Source: Miscanthus floridulus
Taxonomy: Eukaryota > Streptophyta > Magnoliopsida > Poales > Poaceae
Direction of reading: 5' to 3'
Assembly (NCBI RefSeq): GCF_019320115.1
Contig: NC_089585.1
Location: 141,961,600-142,025,599, forward strand
Length of the DNA stretch: 64,000 bases
Shown here: positions 1 through 12,200 of the stretch, one piece after another
Numbering within the stretch: position 1 is the stretch's first letter
Layout of the letters: every line of letters starts with the position of its first letter
Made by a program: the position numbers and the translations under genes
Notes under the pieces: model-generated
What the model was told of the DNA's origin: nothing
Database searches by the model: none
What the model saw: the letters and a program-made list of their open reading frames with translations, nothing else

Positions 1-656
1 GGCCTGAGCTGGATAAGTTCATGGTTGTGTTCATCGATGACAATCTGGTCTATTTAGAAAATAAGGAGGATCACGCAGAGCACCTAAGAGTTGTTCTAAC
101 TAGGTTATATGCTAAGTTTAGCAAGTGTGAGTTTTGGCTTCAGAAGGTCCCTTTTCTAGGGCACGTGCTATCAGAAAATGGGATCTTTGTAGGCCCCTCT
201 AAGGCGCAAGAAGTTATGGATTGGAAGGCCCCGACTTCAGTTCATGAAGTTCGGAGTTTTCTTGGTTTAGCAGGTTACTACCGTCGGTTCATTCTGGACT
301 TGTCCAAAATCGCCAAGCCAGTGACAAGATTGCTTTAGAAAGATGAGAAGTTTGTGTGGACTCCAGAGTGTGAAGCTGCTTTTAACACTTTATGGACTTC
401 ATTGACTTCAGCTCCTGTTTTGGCACAACCTAATATCGATAAACCTTTTGATGTGTTTTGTGATGCATCAGGTATCGGTTTGGGATGTGTTCTTATGCAT
501 AAAAGCTGAGTCATTGCTTATGCCTCACGACAACTGAGGAAGCATGAAGTCAATTACCCAACCCATGACTTAGAATTAGCAGCAGTTGTCCATGCATTTA
601 AGATTTGGAGACACTATTTGCTTAGCGATGTGTGTCATATTTACACAGATCATAAG
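1..656 (+). pseudogene. pol: Element A pol, reverse transcriptase C-terminal part and RNase H N-terminal part (broken)
   Basis: Reverse transcriptase makes element DNA from its RNA in the cytoplasmic particle; RNase H removes the RNA strand. The frame from position 21 shows the catalytic motif as FIDD in a VVFIDD context, then the connection region with GHVLSENGI and [12 protein letters not shown]. RNase H follows, with CDASGIGLG and an ITYASRQL-like segment. Stop codons at about 336 and 506 break the frame, and a few residues are missing between LTRL and YAKF relative to relatives I know. Coding continues to the insertion point of element B inside the TDHK motif near 650. The gene is inactive. 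Confidence 0.85.
652..656. repeat. Left target-site duplication of element B (ATAAG)
   Basis: ATAAG immediately precedes the left end of element B and recurs exactly at 24923-24927 after its right end. It falls within the RNase H codons of element A, and the host frame continues across the duplication. Confidence 0.9.
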
Positions 657-1026
657 TATCGGTGCAGAAAGTGACCAACACGTAAATATTTGTAGTTTTG
701 TCGTATGTTGTGTCGGATGTGGCCTAGCAGTCAATGACATAGGGTTTATACTGGTTCAGACAACATGCCCAACATCCAGTTTGAGTTGGTCGGTGACTTT
801 ATTCCTGAGCCCAGGTGCTCAAAGTTTGCAGTGGGGTTACAAACAGAGGAAGAAAGATGGGAGGCACAAGAGGTCCAGTCAGACTTTAGTCTGAAGGGCC
901 GAGAGTGATGGGAGCTCCGCTTTGTGCTAAGTGTTCAAGCGTGTGCGCGAGGTTTGAACCTGGTGGTTCTGTTGTTGTGTACTAGTGAACTGACTCGATC
1001 CCTTTGTTGGGAGAGAGCGCATCCCC

Positions 1027-1033
1027 TTTTATA
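1027..1033 (-). promoter_or_regulatory. TATA box of the element B LTR
   Basis: TTTTATA on the plus strand reads TATAAAA on the minus strand, the transcription direction of B. Its mid-LTR position fits a retrotransposon core promoter. The region is missing from B's shortened right (5') LTR. Confidence 0.5.
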
Positions 1034-1404
1034 GACGTAGGGGACGGCCTTACAAGAGAGAGAGAGAGTGTGTACGTATGCTAAGTCTTGTTGCCCATGT
1101 CGTCGAGTATAAGATGATTGTAGGCACCCATAACACTGTTTATGTCAGGTGCATGTGGGAGGTTGTGTCGTCTTCTTCTGGTATGGAGGACATCGGTGCC
1201 TTCAATACTGTTGATTCCCAAAGGTATGCAAGGGTTTTACCATGCTCGCCTGGTAGGGTAAATGTCAGTGCCCACAACACTATTGATGCCCAAAGGCATG
1301 TGCAGGGAGCCTTCCGTGTTTGTCTGATATGGGAGTTGATAGCGCCCATAACACTATAGGGCTAATGTCGGTGCCTGCAACACTGCTTGGGTTCTATCAT
1401 GCCA

Positions 1405-1409
1405 GGAAG
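1405..1409. repeat. Left target-site duplication of element C (GGAAG)
   Basis: GGAAG directly before the TGTGGGG start of C is repeated exactly at 14273-14277 after the right LTR. Confidence 0.92.
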
Positions 1410-1883
1410 TGTGGGGGGTATTAACCCCTATACCCTTACGGCTAAGCTTGGGCTGGCCCGGATCGATGGTTTCAGTCCACCCGAAAGATGACGTGCGGCC
1501 CGGTTAACCTGATCGGAGTCCCGCATAAGGAATCAAGACGGATTTGGCGACCAAGCAGGATCCTGGTCGGTTAGAATAGGAATCCTTATCCGGCCAGATA
1601 TGGCAATTGTAACTGACTAGGATTAGTTTCCAGATCTGTAACCCTGCCCCCCGGACTATATAAGGCGGGCAGGGGACCCCTCTAAAAAATATCTCTCATT
1701 GACATACAGCAATACAAACCAGACGCAGGACGTAGGTATTACGCCTTCTTGGCGGCTGAACCTGGATAAAACCTCGTGTCTGTCTTGCGTCACCATCTTG
1801 TTTGGGGCTTGCGCATCTGTCTGCCGATAATCTACTACCTTGGGCATACCCCTAGGTAGACTGCCGACCATATTTCGTCGACA
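1410..1883 (+). repeat. Element C 5' LTR
   Basis: The LTR starts TGTGGGGGG and ends CGTCGACA, and is 474 bp. It contains a core promoter with TATATAA and lies directly before the primer binding site. It is nearly identical to 13800-14272. Confidence 0.95.
1657..1663 (+). promoter_or_regulatory. TATA box of element C 5' LTR
   Basis: TATATAA sits in a CCGGAC...GGCGGGC context. Transcription should start about 30 bp downstream and include the rest of the LTR as R and U5. The same box occurs in the 3' LTR at 14046-14052. Confidence 0.75.
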
Positions 1884-1884
1884 G

Positions 1885-1902
1885 TGGCGCGCCAGGTAGG
1901 GG
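1885..1902 (+). other. Primer binding site of element C
   Basis: TGGCGCGCCAGGTAGGGG lies one base after the 5' LTR. Element E carries the same 18 bases at 32983-33000. Its position and TGG start fit tRNA priming of minus-strand DNA. I think an arginine tRNA is the known partner in RIRE2-like elements, but I could not verify this. Confidence 0.85.
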
Positions 1903-1931
1903 GTGTGCGTACTGCTCTCCAAGCAAACAAG

Positions 1932-4900
1932 ATGGTCATCATCTCCGGCTCCATGGCTACGCCCAACGGCCTCACGTTCACCGTCGGCCAGATCACCTGG
2001 ACCACCAGCTCCGACGACTCCATCGCCGTGGCCACGGAGGAGGCATGGATTCAGCCTGCGCCGACGACTACTTCACCTGCATCGGCTACGGCTCCGACCA
2101 CGGTGAATACGGCTCTGACCACGGTGAACACGGCTCCGACCACAGCGAACACGGCTCCGATCACGATGGACCTGGCTCCGACCACAGGACATCTGGCTCC
2201 GACCACGCCTACAGCCACGCCAACAACCCGTCGTCCGCTTCCCTGCTATAGAGGGAAGCAGATCGACAACACCGACCTGCTCGACTCTGTTGATCGGGTC
2301 GGCATCCAGCTCGCTGAAACCCTTGCTCTGGTAAGTACGATTCAAATCCAACCTAACGAGCAGGGAACAGCTCTCCACGACAGATCTATCCGACCAGCTC
2401 GGACCAGTCGTCCTGCGCGACTTGGAACAGATCTTGTGGTCGTATCAACTCCTGAGGGGCGTCTCGCTCATCGCCGGCCAGACATCGCGACGGGTCTCCG
2501 ACTCTGCAAGTACGAAGCCCCGACGGAGAACCACCAGGTCCAACCCTACGGCCTGCAAAACGCTGCCTCCAGCTACGCGTACAACCTGCGACGCTGCTCG
2601 GATCTGTTTCCGGTACACCGATCTCGGCCGAAGCCATGCAACGTCGTCAACATGGTCCGTATTGAAGACTATCAGGAAGGATCCGTCCGCACAGTCCGAG
2701 AGGGTGACTCCAGCTCCTCATCCGGCATCGCGTCCAACGCATCTGTCCACACCGAGCTTCAGCGTCACGAAGATGAAGGCGTCAAATACGATCTGGATCT
2801 ACCAGACCACGCCCCGCGTTTCCACCAATTTCCGTCTTTCCCGCCAAGACAAGGGGATTTGATCCATGTTGTCAGCAACGACGAGCCGCCAGCAGTTGGC
2901 GAAACAGAACAAGAAAAGACTGCACGCGAAGCACGCAATATTGACCGGTTTAATCGCCGGCAAACCAAACCTGAAGCAGACCAGGAGCCACGACGCATAA
3001 GGGTCCAACCACGTGACCTCAACAATGCTTTCGACAGGGTGGGGGATAAACAAGTCTTCAAGACCCCAAGCGCCAACGTAGCCGTCGCCATGGCGACAAT
3101 GCAGCGGCTGCCCAACACTCCCGAGACTCAAGTAATCCGTGATGACATACAAGCTTATCTGACGGCTGCTATGGCTCAGACCGCAGAGATGAACCAAGCC
3201 CGGGCTCCATCCGTTTCTGTCGAATCAAGCCACAGCCGCCAATACTCAAGTCGCTCACAGCCACTCAACCTACGTGGCTCGCGCAATAACGACCCATTAA
3301 ACAACCGTCAAGGCGGAAACGGTGGTCATGATGGTGGTCGGGACGACAACCGCCACCGGGAGGATAACTGCCACGACGTTCGAGGCGACAACCGCCGAGA
3401 TAACCGCGACAATCGCCGTGATAACCACGGTCGCAGGGCTAATCCAGATGGCAATTGAGATCGCCGCGATGGCAATAACGATCTCCGCCATTACCTCGGC
3501 GGACGTGATCTGCGTGCTCGCATCAACCAGAGAGCCGACGATCGTGCATCCCATGAAAGCTATCGCCGTATGGAGTATGACACCGCCCACGGTCCGCCGG
3601 GTCTGAAGCAGTTCACTCCACACCTACGCCAAGTCATATGGCCCAAGAATTTCAAGCTCGAGAAGCTTCAGAAGTACGACGGCAAGGAAAACCCCGAATT
3701 ATGGGTCATGCTCTACGAAACCGCGTGCCGCTCAGCCATGGCTGACGAGCACGTCATGTCTAACTACTTCCCAGTCGCTGTTGGTCATGCAGGTCACCAA
3801 TGGCTGGTTAGCTTGCCAGTGAACTATTTTGACTCTTGGCAGGAGCTCAGGCAGGCCTTCATCGACAACTTCATCGCTACTTGTGAACAACCCGGCAACA
3901 AGTACGATCTGCAGCGGATCCGAGATCGAAAGGATGAACCACTGCGCGAGTACGTTCGGCATTTCTCGGAGATGCGCATCAAGGTCCCATCAATATCCAA
4001 CAACGAAGCAATCGAGGCTTTCGTCACCGGCCTCCGCTTCCACGACGCCCTAAGAGACAAGCTCCTCCGGAAGAGACCCGAATCGGTCATAGTGCTTTTG
4101 GCCACCGCCAAGAAATATGCGGACGCTGACGACGCTAAAAAGATAATCGTTGAAGAAGCAGCAAGGGTTCCACGCTCCGACCACCCCCCACACCGCGACG
4201 ATTACCGTGGCAATCGCGGTCGAAACGACAATTTTGACCGCCGCAACCAGCGCAACGACTCCCGCGACCACCATGATCAACGTAATCAGCGGCGCAACCG
4301 CCGCGACGATTACAAGGGCAAGCGCGCTCGGGAAGACGACGGCGAGGTCAATACTGTGAAAAAGGGCAGCAGACGTCGAAACTACGAGGATGACTACGCC
4401 AAAGCATTGAAGGGACCCTGCCAGCTCCATCCTAAACCAAACCACACCATGGAGAATTGCCGCGTCCTCAAGACTATCTACACGTGTCAACAGGCTCCGA
4501 ACACCTCCGACAAGCCTAACGACGCGGGGGAACAGCGCAACGAAGACAACGACGACGACGATGCAGATCCTCGTCATAAATACATCAAGCCAACTGATCG
4601 CGTGCACACCATCATCGGCGGCAAGGTGTCCACTGAGACCAAACGAGAACGCAAGCTGCTCGCCCGCGCTTGCTTGAACGTGGCAAACACCGACAACCTT
4701 CTCACCGATCCGCGGCTTCCTCCGTGGTCTCACCGTGAAATCTACTTTAGCAGGAAGGACCAATGGGCCGCCATACCCGAGCCAGGGCGTTTTCCCCTGG
4801 TCCTCGATCCTTGTATCAACAAGGTTCAATTCGACAAGGTACTGATCGACGGCGGCAGCTCCATTGATATACTGTTCAAGAATAGCCTGCCCGCTCTGAA

Positions 4901-7900
4901 AATAGCCCAGGCGGACCTGAAGCCGTACGAGGCACAGTTCTGGGGCGTTCTCCCCGGACAGAGCTCCACACCTCTCGGGCAGATCACGTTACCTGTGCAG
5001 TTTGGGACTCCGGACCACTTCCGCACCGACTACGTCAACTTCGTGGTCGCTGATTTCGACGGCACCTACCATGCTATTCTTGGTCGACCGTCGCTCACCA
5101 AGTTCATGGTCATACCTCATTACAGGTATCTGGTGCTCAAGATGCCTACTGAGAAAGGAGTTTTAACCCTCAGGGGCAACGTATACGCAGCTTATACCTG
5201 CGAGGACGACAGCTTCAAAATAGCAGAGGCCCACGACCTCTCTATTCGCATGGCCGAGACCATGCTCGACGCTAAGAAGACCACGGCCGACCACTTGGAG
5301 ATCCCAGAGCTCAAGGCTCCGCGCAAGAACATCAGGTCCAAGGAGCACAAGACGATCTAGCTGGTCGAGGGCGATCCCAGCAAAACAGCCCTCATCGGGG
5401 TCGACCTGGATCCCAAATAGGAAGACGCGCTCGTCAGGTTCTTGAGGGGCAACGTGGATGTGTTTGCATGGAAACCTTCCGACATGCCCGGTGTACCTCA
5501 GGACTTGATTGAGCACTCCTTAAATGTCAACAGCAAAGCCAAACCAATCAAGCAGAAGCTACGATGGTTCGCTCACGACAAAAAGGAGGCGATTAGGGTA
5601 GAAGTTACACGGCTTTTGGCAGCCGGATTTATCAAAGAAGTGTATCATCTGGAATGGTTAGCCAACCCGGTTCTTGTACACAAAAAGAATAATGAATGGA
5701 GAATGTGCGTTGATTACACTGATCTCAACAAACACTGCCCTAAGGACCCCTTTGGCTTGCCTCGCATAGACGAGGTCGTAGATTCAACCGCCGGTTGCGA
5801 GCTGCTTTCCTTTCTCGATTGCTACTCTGGTTATCACCAGATCGCTCTAAAAAAGGACGACCAGATCAAGACATCTTTCATCACGCCCTTCGGCGCCTAC
5901 TGCTACACGACTATGTCGTTCGGGCTCAAAAACGCCGGTGCTACCTACCAACGCGCTATACAGGCCTGCCTCAACGATGAGATAAAAGACGGCCTCATCG
6001 AGGCTTACGTCGACGATGTAGTCATCAAGACCAAGGAAGCACATACCCTTGTTGACAATCTGGAACGCACCTTCGTAGCCCTTAATACGTTCCAATGGAA
6101 ATTAAACCCAAAGAAGTGCATCTTTGGTGTCCCTTCTGGCATACTGCTCGGCAACGTCGTCAGTTACGACGGCATATGCCCTAACCCGGAGAAAGTCAAA
6201 GCTATCTTAGACATGAAGCCCCCAAAAAAGGTGAAGGATGTCCAGAAGCTCACCGGCTGCATGGCTGCTCTAAGCCGTTTCATATCAAGATTAGGAGAAA
6301 AAGGACTACCATTCTTCAAACTGCTCAAATCGTCCGAGAAGTTCGAGTGGTCGGAGGAAGCAGACGCTGCCTTCACGCAGCTGAAACAATACCTCACGTC
6401 ACCTCCGGTACTTACTGCTCCCAGAGAAGACGAAACTCTCCTGCTTTACATTGCGGCAACCGATCGGGTGGTTTCCACTACAATGGTGGTCGAGAGCGAC
6501 GAGCCGGGCCACGCCTACAAGGTACAGCGGCCAATCTATTTCCTTAGTGAGGTACTCAACGAATCCAAGACCAGGTACCCACAGATTCAGAAACTGCTCT
6601 ACGCCATACTGATAACATCCCGAAAGTTGAGACATTACTTCGACGGATATCGTGTGGTGGTCATGACCAAGTATCCTTTGGGGGACATCATTCGCAATAA
6701 GGATGCGAACGGGCGCATCGTCAAATGGGCAATGGAGCTATGCCCCTTTTCCTTGGAATTTGCAAGCCATACTACAATCAAGTCTCAGGCACTCGTCGAT
6801 TTCATCGTCGAGTGGACAGACTTAAGCACGCCTGCTTCTCTGGGATCCGACGAATATTGGACGATGTACTTCGACGGTTCTCTCAACATTGACGGTGCGG
6901 GAGCAGGAATTCTTTTCATATCACCATCCAAGGAGCAGCTCCGGTACGTCCTCAGGATTTATTTCCCAGCATCTAATAATGCCGCCGAGTATGAAGCATG
7001 CTTGCATGGTCTACGCATTGCGGTTGAGCTTGGAGTTAAACGTCTCTATGTTTATGGAGATTCGGCTTTGGTCATCAACCAACTCAACAAGGACTGGGAC
7101 ACGACCAGTGAAAAGATGGACGCATATTGCAAATCGATAAGAAAGCTGGAAGGCAGGTTCTATGGCATCGAGTACATACATGTGGTCCGGGACAAGAACC
7201 AGGCAGCGGATGCGTTGTCAAAGTTAGGATCATCCCGAGCCAAAATCCCACATGGCGTATTTGTCCAAGACCTGCTCACGCCCTCCATTGAAGACGAAGA
7301 TTCAACGACCGACAAAGTCTCAGACCAGCAATTAGTGGCTACGGTTCCGGCGCCGAGCACAACCGAGCCGCTTCTGACCACCCATGAGCCAGACTGGAGA
7401 ACACCTTTCATCAAGTACTTAACAGACAGTAGCAGTTATATCGATCGAACAGAAAATGAACGCCTGATGCGTCGTAGTAAGCAGTATCTGCTCGTCGATG
7501 GCAAGTTATGGCGCAAAAACGCTAAGGAGGAAATCTTGATGAAGTGTATAACCCAGGAGGAAGGCAAGCATCTCCTAGACCAAATCCACTCTGGCTCCTG
7601 CGGCAACCACGCGGCCTCAAGAACACTGGTCGGTAAGGCTTTCCGAGCAGAGTTCTATTGGCCGTCAGCAGTGGCCGACGCAGAAAAGCTAGTCCGCCGC
7701 TGTGAAGGTTGTCAGTTCTTCTCCAAGAGAATCCATGTACCGGCACATGAGATCCAGACGATTCCAGCCTCTTGGCCCTTTGCATGCTGGGGACTGGACA
7801 TGATCGGGCCTTTCAAACCAGCTCCTGGGAAATTTACATGCGTCTTCGTGCTAATTGATAAGTTTTCTAAGTGGATAGAATACATGCCTCTGGTACAGGC

Positions 7901-8633
7901 ATCCTCAGAGAAAGCCGTCACATTCCTCGACTAGGTCATCCACCATTTCGGCGTGCCCAACAGCATCATTACTGATCTAGGTACTCAGTTCACCGGGAAC
8001 GCTTTTTGGGACTTCTGTGATGAAAGGAGCATAGTTGTAAAATACGTCTCGATGGCGCATCCTAGAGCTAATGGACAAGTCGAGCGGGCAAATGGCATGA
8101 TCTTGGACGCATTGAAAAAGAGGATGTATAGAGAAAACGATAAAGCTCCTGGAAGATGGCTCCAGGAGTTACCAGCCGTTGTCTGGGGCCTCCGAACTCA
8201 GCCCAGTCGTAACACTGGCGTCTCACCATACTTTATGGTTTACGGCGCTGAAGCAGTCCTCCCACCAGATATAGTTTTCCGATCAGCACGGGTAGAGAAC
8301 TTCGACGAAGGCAAGGTCGACGAAGTACGGGAGCTAGAAGTCAACAGCGCAGAAGAGAAAAGGCTTGATTCTTGCGTACGCACGGCCAAGTACCTTGCTG
8401 TTTTGCGCAGGTACTACAACAAGAACGTTAAAGAGCGTTTCTTCGTGGTCGGGGACTTAGTCTTGAAGTGGAAGACGAACCAGGCTGGTGTCCACAAACT
8501 CGCAACCCCATGGGAGGGACCCTTCATGATCAAGGAAGTCACACGTCCAACGTCTTACAGGTTAGCTCATCTAGATGGCACGGACGTACCGAACTCATGG
8601 CACATCGACAAGCTTAGACGTTTCTATGCTTAA
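1932..8633 (+). pseudogene. gag-pol: Element C gag-pol polyprotein, single frame with four nonsense codons
   Basis: One frame of about 2,233 codons runs from ATG 1932 to the stop at 8631-8633. Nonsense codons lie at 3456, 5358, 5418 and 7932, and I see no frameshift. Domains in order: a long Gag N-terminus with a Thr/Ala/Pro-rich repeat (about residues 50-95); the Gag core (about 560-737); a zinc knuckle of form C-x2-H-x4-H-x4-C (830-843); protease with IDGGSS (D973); reverse transcriptase with YVDD (1359-1362); a first RNase H; a second, archaeal-type RNase H (YFDGS, D1648); integrase with H1886, H1893, C1924, C1927, the acidic triad D1956, D2015, E2051, and a C-terminal domain ending LRRFYA. 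The dual RNase H places it in the Tat lineage. All catalytic residues checked are present, so only the nonsense codons visibly inactivate it. The in-frame start used in the track (GTG in the primer site) is not the likely start. Confidence 0.92.
2088..2220 (+). repeat. Short tandem repeat inside element C gag
   Basis: About seven imperfect copies of an 18 bp unit (like GGCTCCGACCACGGTGAA) encode a Thr/Ala/Pro-rich stretch near the Gag N-terminus. The other two frames also stay open here, which creates convincing-looking but spurious repeat ORFs. Confidence 0.8.
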
Positions 8634-9244
8634 CTACTGAGATATGTACTCTACTTGTATTTTCGATTTACTTTACTAAAGCAACTATGATTTCTCCGAC
8701 CACTCTAATGTGTCACTTCAAATTTTATGGTTATTCTAACTTAAGCCAGTACAACCGACCGCCACTCCTTCTACGATTTTCGGAGCAGGCCCTGTCTCCG
8801 GTTCCTCCCAACACGTGCACGGGATCCGCTCTCTACGTTGCGGGTGATCGGCAGGTCCCCCCTGGTTTGGCTTGTCTGCGTTCACGTGTGCACAGGTCAT
8901 AGTACCTCATACTCCGACCACATGCCAGACTAGGGCCGCACAAACTTTTCAGGATGACGTGTCGAGCAAAACGGTACAACTAAACAGAACGTTAACACGT
9001 TCCCACTTAGTTACACCAACACAAAATTTCAAGCTTAAAGTACGTTTTGTATAAAACAAACAAGCTTATAATGATATACAGTTACGTTATTACAAGCTTG
9101 CCTGAAAAGGCTCAAGTTTACAATAACACAACTATGTCCTCCTTCTATAGCTTTAAGCCTATTACATTGGCTGGTCGGGGCGCATGGCATTTATTGCTCG
9201 CCGCCTCTGATACCCTACTCGAGTCTCGGAGACTCTGGAGCTAG
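8634..9244. other. Element C spacer between pol stop and the antisense gene's 3' end
   Basis: This stretch holds no coding sequence I can support. It is A/T-richer than pol and should contain convergent 3' ends: the antisense gene's 3' untranslated region on the minus strand, and polyprotein RNA reading through on the plus strand. Confidence 0.6.
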
Positions 9245-12200
9245 TCAAGCTGAAGGGGATGGCCCCGCCGGTGCCTGGCTGGTCGAGACCGCAGGCTTCG
9301 TTGGTTGGTTTGTAGCTGATGGCATTTCCAGCTGGCTTGTCGATGGCATACCCTGCACAGGTGCTGTCCCACCTCTGCACAGGTTAATATCGCCAATTAT
9401 CTTTGACGACAAGTCCAGCTGGGCCGTCCGAAGCCCTTCGGCCTGGTCTGGGTCTATCTCCTTCGGGTACCCAGCCTCCAAGCGCTTGAGATCGATCAGG
9501 GGGTAGTGAGCACGCACCATGCTTAGCACATGGGCACCCGTGTACTCACCTGCCTCCTTCACGAAGTCTTGGAACCATCCCCATGCTTGCTTGCATCTCC
9601 CGACCAGTCCGAGCTGAGGTGTCCTTAGCTCTTCCTCTGTGAGCGCCGGGTCGATAAGGTCAAGGACGGGCACAATGCCAGTTGCCATTTCTTGGCACCG
9701 CTTGCTCCACGTGTCCCGCTCCTCGGAGGCCTTAAGGCATTGAGCTTTCCAGTCGTCGCGCTCCTTAATCACGGCCTCAAGGTGCCTCTTGGCATTGACT
9801 TTCAAAACTGAAAACAGTACAAGACATCAAACATGATGACACGACAAGGCGATGCGGGCAATTGAACGAGAAAGGTGGTCTGGAGTGCTTACTTTTCAGG
9901 TCATCCTTCATTTTGTTAGTGTGGTCTTGGAGTTCCGACTGGCGGCGTGCCAGTTTCTCGTTGTCCTCCTTCAGGCGACCACATTCTGCAAGCGCGCGGC
10001 TGTTCTCCCCCTGGAGGCGGGTCACTTCAGCCTCTAAACCTGCATTACAGCTATTGCTGTCAAGAACAAAATAACGCAAGTCCTGCACTTGCTATGATAC
10101 GGTGAACACTTACTTATTTTCTCCTGCTCTTTGTTTTCGAGCTGGCCGACCAGGTTTTGGTTCTGTGTTTCTTGGTCTGTCCTCTCCTGGTCGGCGGCTT
10201 CAAGCTGGCGCCGTAGGCGTTCCACTTCAGCCGTCAGCTCCTTATTGGTCATCATGGTTCCTTCTATCTGGTCGAAGCACCTTTTTCGGTATCTTGCAGT
10301 TTTCATCAAGTCCTGCACACAGACAAGCTACGTCAGATAGCTCGACTATACAACAGGGTCAAGGACTAAAGCCAAATATACCTAGACTTCAGTCACCAGA
10401 CGCTTGGCCGCCCGTTCGACTCTTAAGGTCTCTTCGACCTCTGGGATTTCCTCGTGCATGACCCATTCGTCGTTCCGATAGCGCGACACATATACATGTT
10501 GTCGCCTATCTTGGGGATGGCCCAGGACTTCTTCCACTTCATCCTCTTCAGCCTCCTGTTCGGGAGGTGGCACTGGTCCGAAGTTGGCAGACTCCACGAC
10601 CATCAGGGCTTTCCCACGAGCCGTCGCGTCGGTAACCATGTTCCGGGCAACTTCTGGCTGCTGCCCCTCGGCTAGATCCAGTTCCCTTGGTGCCATGGTA
10701 TCCGCCTCATCAGGTTTCGTGCTTGGAGCACTTGTATTCTGCTCGGGGACTGGCATCTGGTCGTCCGCCTGCTGAGGCCCAGGCGGAGTCCCTACCATGG
10801 GCTCCTCCACGGTTGGTTGCTGAGCAGTTTGTCCAGCTGTTGTTGGTAAGGACGTTCCGCACCCAGCTAGCTGGTCGGGGTTTTCGGTCGACACCGATCT
10901 AATACATTCAGAGACAAATTCAGAAGATAATAGCATCCAATGCAAAATGCAAAGCTTACATCAAAAGTATAGATACTTACAGTTTTGATTTGCGGAAGGA
11001 TGTGAGGAAGGAACGTCTCCTCGACCGCCCCTGCTCCGCTTGCTCGGCAGTTTCCACCGGGACTTGTTCAACCTCCGGTACGGGCGTCGGAGCTTGATGC
11101 GGCACGTTCTCTTCGTTCGTGCTCTGTGTTGCAGTGGTCGGTACTATGACCACTGCTGGCATAGAGGAGCCACCCTGCTCCGACGGTCCCACCTGCCTTC
11201 TCCTTTTTCGGGGGACGAGCCAGAAGATGTCCGCATCCTCTGCTTCGTCGTCCGACGGGGGGAAGATGGCTTGACGTCGTTTGCTGGCAGCCGGACGCTT
11301 GCCAGTGGCTCTGGTCGAGGCGTCCTCTACGGTCTCGAGTACCGCCCAGTGAACGTCGTCGGTCCTGGCGCTGGTCTGGGCGGCTGGCCTAGTAGCTTGT
11401 GGCCATTCTACACCAGGGGGAGGCGACACAAATACTCCTGCCCAGTCACGGCCATTACACTGAGACACAAAATGAAGGAAAAGACGGTTATTTTCTTGAT
11501 GCGACATGACTATACAGTTAAATGGGGGCGTCATTTACCTTTGGGGGAGGGCGAGCCAGTTTGAAGGCGTGTTCGATGGCGTTCAGTGCAACATAATTGG
11601 GATCGGCCAGGTTGAACAGCTCTCCAATCCTGGCCTTGATTTCCATCTTGTCGAGCGGCTCCTTCCTGGTCCTCGTCGGATCAGCGCCTCCTTGATACTC
11701 GAAGCCGGGGTGAACCCTTTTCTGGCAGGGCTGAATTCTTCGGCTGATGAAGTTGCCGACAACGCTCGGGCCATCAAGCCTTCTCCACGGGATCATTCCG
11801 AGCAGTTCGGTGATCTGCTCCAAGTTCTCGGGCCTCTCCGACCAGCTGCTTTTCTTCTCTAGAATCAGTCCCACATCGCACAGAGTGATGGTGTTCGGCT
11901 CTTCGCGGATGTAGAACCACTTCTTGTACCACTCGTCCAATGAGGTGTTCCAGGGGCAGTGCAGGTATTGAGCCTTCATGCCGTCACGCAGGTTCAGGTA
12001 AACGCCTCCGGCGATCTTCGAGCCACCGCTCCCTTTCTTCCGAAGATAGAATAGGTGGCAAAAGAGGTCGAAATGGGGCTGGAAGCCACCATAAGCCTCG
12101 CAGAGATGGATAAAGGTGGAAACAAGAAGAATCGAGTTGGGATGCAGATTGCAAATCCCAATCTCGTAGTACAAGCAGAGACCCTGAAGGAAAGGGTGCA

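Larger units (their letters stand above)
657..1409 (-). repeat. Element B 3' LTR, first part (left of the element C insertion)
   Basis: The start TATCGGTGCAGAAAGTGACC aligns with the right LTR start TGTTGGGCAGAAAGTGACC. The LTR continues at 14278 after element C, for a total length near 1.23 kb. The right copy is only 288 bp, so this copy preserves most of the LTR. It holds a short GA microsatellite near 1053-1068 and a minus-strand TATA box. Confidence 0.85.

Noticed and set aside
1078..1359. Short frames on both strands
   Set aside because: They lie inside the element B LTR and show no domain or conserved feature.
2045..2251. Open frame with a GSDHGEH amino-acid repeat
   Set aside because: It is an out-of-frame reading of the 18 bp repeat in element C gag. 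The gag frame is supported by downstream domains.
4050..4829. 259-codon minus-strand frame across element C gag
   Set aside because: It lies wholly opposite to well supported gag coding and has no motif. It is a codon-bias shadow.
5358..5420. Programmed stop readthrough between protease and reverse transcriptase in element C
   Set aside because: Two TAG codons lie close together without a known recoding context, and similar stops occur elsewhere in the frame. Random decay is simpler.
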